DNA of 64,000 nt from the NCBI GenBank assembly GCA_964387025.1, contig CAYLUZ010000009.1, positions 62,001 to 126,000 on the forward strand. Direction: 5' to 3'. The number at the start of each line of letters is the position of its first letter. The stretch's first letter is position 1. This DNA comes from PNON01 sp964387025. GTDB taxonomy: Bacteria > Chloroflexota > Anaerolineae > Anaerolineales > Anaerolineaceae. Shown here piece by piece: positions 61,415 through 64,000 of the stretch. Made by a program: the position numbers and the translations under genes. The notes beneath the pieces are model-generated. The model ran no database searches. It was not told the origin of the DNA and was given only the letters and a program-made list of their open reading frames with translations.

Positions 61415-62482
61415 TTATTTTACTTTTCCATCTATTTGAATTTCACTTACTGAAGAGTAACCATGTAAAGCTGTTGCACTCATATCTGTGATTATTGAAT
61501 CACCTCCTTTAATTCGCATTTGTCGTTTTGAACTAATTGCTTCATTTAAATTGTTGGGAATACTCGACCACGGTTCCAAAGCGAGACAATAGACACGATC
61601 CCACCAGGGATAACCGGGGAATTTCCCATATACACACCAGAACCAGAGATAAGGAAAAATATCCAGGTCCCAGGATAAACCGATACCTATTTTCTCTTTT
61701 GTGTCCAGCACAGCATACCAACCGGCTGCTAACTCTTTCAAATAAATCAATTCTGAGAATCCCGCATCAGGTCCAGGAGTCACTGACAGATCCAATGAGG
61801 AATTGTTATGCTCAATTTTTGGCCAGGAAAACTCCATTCCCGGCTCCAAAATTCCACTTGGGGCAAAAATTGGAGAGTGAACTATGCCTGTTTTAGCAGG
61901 AACGACCAGCGATAAGCCTTCTTTCAAAAAAGGCGCACCAAAAGCTGGATGGTGACCCCACATGAATTCCTGTTCATCCGGGGAGAGATTGGTCAGTTTT
62001 TCCTGGATGAATAAGGTAGGGTTATTGTCCAATAAACGCATTGTCCGTTCAACCCTGAATGGTGTTCGGATGCAGTTCACCGAAAACTTAACAGAAATTT
62101 CTTCGCTCGTATCAACCAGGATGTCATATTCCCAACCCAGGTTGGTTACTTCACCATGCAGACCTAGTTCAGCTCCTCTGTAATTGACCGGACCACCACC
62201 AGGCAGAATCTCCTGCCAGCCCCCATGGTAAGAGTCAAGGAACGCTCCGCTTGAGTTGGAAATGGAAGGGGTGACTTTTCGTGGATCGACCAAACCCTGG
62301 GGAGATTCCCATAGGAAACTGGTATCAGTGGGTTTATACAAAAACTCAAAAATATCTGCACCTTTATCTATCAGTACCCCCACACGGATTAAATTGTTCT
62401 CCAGGATGATTGTCTTCATGCCTTTGTAGACCAATTCATCTGTGATACGGCAGCCAAAATGGCGATATTTAGCAGCAGCCAT
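61415..62482 (-). CDS. Aldose-epimerase-like protein (DUF4432)
   Basis: 355 residues of galactose-mutarotase fold. The beta-rich segments VLIDKGADIFEFLYKPTDTSFLWESP, YHGGWQEILPGGGPVNYRGAELGLHGEV and FMWGHHPAFGAPFL carry the His residues expected at the active site. It probably interconverts sugar anomers before isomerisation. It sits between the regulator and binding-protein genes, so it belongs to this operon. Confidence 0.75.
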   Translation of the reverse strand: MAAAKYRHFGCRITDELVYKGMKTIILENNLIRVGVLIDKGADIFEFLYKPTDTSFLWESPQGLVDPRKVTPSISNSSGAFLDSYHGGWQEILPGGGPVNYRGAELGLHGEVTNLGWEYDILVDTSEEISVKFSVNCIRTPFRVERTMRLLDNNPTLFIQEKLTNLSPDEQEFMWGHHPAFGAPFLKEGLSLVVPAKTGIVHSPIFAPSGILEPGMEFSWPKIEHNNSSLDLSVTPGPDAGFSELIYLKELAAGWYAVLDTKEKIGIGLSWDLDIFPYLWFWCVYGKFPGYPWWDRVYCLALEPWSSIPNNLNEAISSKRQMRIKGGDSIITDMSATALHGYSSVSEIQIDGKVK

Positions 62483-62485
62483 GAT

Positions 62486-63499
62486 TTACCTTTTCTCCGG
62501 AGCTGGACCCGTTGTTCCGCGAATTACCAGTTCAACATCCAATATTTGTGATTTGGGTGACTTTTTCTTTTCCAAGATCTGAATAAGCATCCTGGCAGCC
62601 TTGACGCCTTTTTCGAAAGCTGGCTGTCGAACAGTGGTTAGCGGGGGATTGACACATTCAGCCAGGGGAACATCATCAAAACCGACGATGGAGATATCTC
62701 CTGGAACAGATAAACCTTTTTCCTGGATGGCTCTGACGGCTCCAATGGCTAGCATGTCATTGACCAGGAAGATTGCCGTTGGTGAATTATTTATATTGAG
62801 CAATTCACCAGTTATCTGTGCTCCACCATTTATTGAAGCATTCTCTGCAACACGGACTAATTCCGGATCGAAAGGAATGTTATGTTTCTGTAAGGAGTAT
62901 TTATATCCATCCAATCTTTCGATACTGCTGGTCAAATTTGGTTTACCGATGAAACCAATTCTGGTATGTCCCAGTGAAATGAGGTGCTCCATCACCATCA
63001 AGCCACCCTTGTAATTGTCTACATCCACAAAGACCATTTCTTTTTCATCCGGAACGAAAGAAGTCGAAACAAATGGCGCTTGGATGGTGTTGAGACTGGT
63101 AATAATATTGTGGTGGAAGGATCCGGGACTCATTAAGATGAAGCCATCGGCTCTTTTCTGTTTATAAATATCCATGTAGTTCTGATCGTGTGGATAACAG
63201 AGAAAAAGAAAATATCCAAGTTTATCTACTTCAGTGGAAACACCGCGCATGACCTCGACATAAAATGGGTTGGAAAAAATGTATGTTGCTTCGTGCGGAA
63301 TAATTAATCCGATGCTGTGGCTTTTTTGAATTGAGAATGCCTTAGCCATTGCATTTGGTTTGAAATCGTATTTGGCAATGAGACTATGGATCTGTTCGCG
63401 TGTTTCCGGTTTTACATCCGGTTTATTATTGAGAACACGCGAAACTGTAGTCTTTGAAACCCCCGCCATTTCAGCAATTTCATCGATTGTGATTTTCAT
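62486..63499 (-). CDS. LacI-family transcriptional regulator of the sugar/AOR operon
   Basis: 337 residues. N terminus TIDEIAEMAGVSKTTVSRVLNNKPDVKPETREQI is the HTH and hinge. The ligand domain ends VGFDDVPLAECVNPPLTTVRQP. First gene of the operon, with a strong promoter and a palindromic operator array just upstream. It probably represses its own operon until the sugar is present. Confidence 0.92.
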   Translation of the reverse strand: MKITIDEIAEMAGVSKTTVSRVLNNKPDVKPETREQIHSLIAKYDFKPNAMAKAFSIQKSHSIGLIIPHEATYIFSNPFYVEVMRGVSTEVDKLGYFLFLCYPHDQNYMDIYKQKRADGFILMSPGSFHHNIITSLNTIQAPFVSTSFVPDEKEMVFVDVDNYKGGLMVMEHLISLGHTRIGFIGKPNLTSSIERLDGYKYSLQKHNIPFDPELVRVAENASINGGAQITGELLNINNSPTAIFLVNDMLAIGAVRAIQEKGLSVPGDISIVGFDDVPLAECVNPPLTTVRQPAFEKGVKAARMLIQILEKKKSPKSQILDVELVIRGTTGPAPEKR

Positions 63500-63908
63500 T
63501 CAACTCCGGCAAGATTCTTTGTTTCAATAATTTCTGTGGAATAATGGGCTTGCGCTTTGTTCGTAACCACTACCGTTACTGATACCGTTACCGCTACCGT
63601 AACCGGTTACAATTTATATTATAAGGAAGGATTTCCTATTGTCAATACCCAATTTTAGAATTACAGAAAACTCGTAAAAAACCAAGTACTCATTCGCAAC
63701 TCTTTTACATAAGGGGGGTTTGATAGGTATATAGTCGCATACAACATATTGGGTAACCAATATTGGCAGCACATAAGAAGGCAACGCCATACCAGTAATT
63801 TTTATCGGATAATCACAATTCAAAAAAATTACCTGAGAATCGTTTTCTGACAGGTTGTTTCAACGCTGCTATTCACCAAAAATATGAAAGTACTAAAGGA
63901 GTAATGCC
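63500..63908. other. Divergent intergenic region between the sugar operon and the PKS-like gene
   Basis: 409 bp. It holds the operator array and promoter of the minus-strand operon (63571-63645), then A/T-rich sequence. ATATTGG/CCAATAT at 63746-63763 is an inverted repeat around GTAA, possibly an operator for the rightward gene. A promoter for that gene was not found with confidence. Confidence 0.55.
63571..63645 (-). promoter_or_regulatory. Promoter and 12-bp-periodic operator array of the sugar/AOR operon
   Basis: On the minus strand, TTGACA (63645-63640) and TATAAT (63623-63618) are 16 bp apart. Immediately downstream lies the perfect palindrome GTAACCGGTTAC (63599-63610) at the start site, with a central CG as in LacI-family operators. 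Three 12-bp units beginning TACCGT (63571, 63583, 63595) continue into the leader. Confidence 0.75.
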
Positions 63909-64000
63909 ATGACCGAAAATAGAGCAATTGCAATTGTTGGTTTGGGGGCAATATTACCTGATGCTTTTAATGTTCCTGATTTCTGGGAGAATATCGTCAA
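63909..64000 (+). CDS. Beta-ketoacyl-synthase protein (type I PKS or Pfa-like), 3' end outside the window
   Basis: Only the first 30 residues are present: TENRAIAIVGLGAILPDAFN followed by VPDFWENIV. The IAIVGLGAILPDA pattern is the start of the ketosynthase domain of modular PKS and polyunsaturated-fatty-acid synthases. AAAGGAG is 8 bases before ATG 63909. Activity and product cannot be judged from this fragment. Confidence 0.65.
   Translation, partial: MTENRAIAIVGLGAILPDAFNVPDFWENIV

Noticed and set aside
51948..63499. Sulfoquinovose (sulfo-transaldolase) pathway
   Set aside because: No sulfoquinovosidase or sulfolactaldehyde enzyme is present. Transaldolase plus isomerase alone does not support it.
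63559..63610. Possible CRISPR-like repeat in the TACCGT array
   Set aside because: Units of 12 bp with no spacers are far too short; they are better read as an operator array.

Overview
The window looks like a stretch of chromosome from an anaerobic, monoderm-type bacterium, most likely Chloroflexota of the Anaerolineae kind. This is inferred from gene content and style, not from a marker gene. The signs are: many lipobox substrate-binding proteins with Ala/Pro-rich linkers, frequent TTG and GTG starts, rubrerythrin, a tungsten-type aldehyde:ferredoxin oxidoreductase, a YabE-like G5/3D wall protein next to rsmA, and a stand-alone GlnRS. No rRNA, CRISPR array or prophage is visible. One 5'-truncated IS110-family transposase (about 26.6-27.5 kb) is the only mobile-element trace.

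Layout. 1-3.6 kb: end of a substrate-binding protein, RNase HI, and a convergent three-gene unit (PAP2 phosphatase, nucleotidyltransferase, and a protein often annotated quinate 5-dehydrogenase). 3.7-9.8 kb: a complete Dpp/Opp-type peptide ABC operon whose binding protein reads as a circular permutation of the family. 10-14 kb: DUF3105, rhomboid, guanylate kinase, FmdB-type zinc ribbon and a membrane-anchored gluzincin-like protein. 14-17.2 kb: a MacAB-like exporter. 17.3-26.6 kb: SerA-like dehydrogenase, M32 carboxypeptidase, response regulator, lipoprotein, L,D-transpeptidase, roadblock protein, dolichol-phosphate-mannose-synthase-like glycosyltransferase, rubrerythrin, RsmA and the G5/3D protein. 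27.6-31.7 kb: an Rrf2-type regulator with a striking palindromic promoter, followed by a Pst-type ABC operon. 31.8-36 kb: DUF4013, CBS-ACT, rhodanese, tRNA-Gln(CUG) and glnS. 36-42.5 kb (minus strand): a second exporter operon with two ATPases, one fused to a cyclic-nucleotide-binding-like domain, a permease interrupted by an in-frame TAA, an HlyD-type adaptor and an SDR protein.

42.6-50.4 kb: a LacI-type regulator, a MalEFG-type importer without its own ATPase, and a large GH57 lipoprotein, which together look like an alpha-glucan capture and uptake locus. 50.4-51.9 kb: an OFA-family transporter with twin GntR-like boxes around its promoter. 51.9-63.6 kb (minus strand): a long catabolic operon. 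Its order is LacI regulator, aldose-epimerase-like protein, sugar-binding lipoprotein, RbsA-type ATPase, two RbsC-type permeases, FucI/AraA-like isomerase, aldehyde:ferredoxin oxidoreductase, MoaD-like protein and transaldolase. It starts from a near-consensus promoter with a 12-bp-periodic operator array. The sugar and the exact reactions cannot be read from sequence. The window ends in the first 31 codons of a beta-ketoacyl-synthase protein (PKS or Pfa-like).

Regulation is unusually legible. Five promoters have good -35/-10 spacing, several carry inverted repeats, and three ABC importer operons have a stable hairpin just after the binding-protein gene, a typical place to set different transcript levels for binding protein and permeases. 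The most unusual items are the permuted peptide-binding protein, the asymmetric exporter with the cNMP-like fusion, the AOR-containing sugar operon, and the palindrome-controlled Rrf2-Pst unit.
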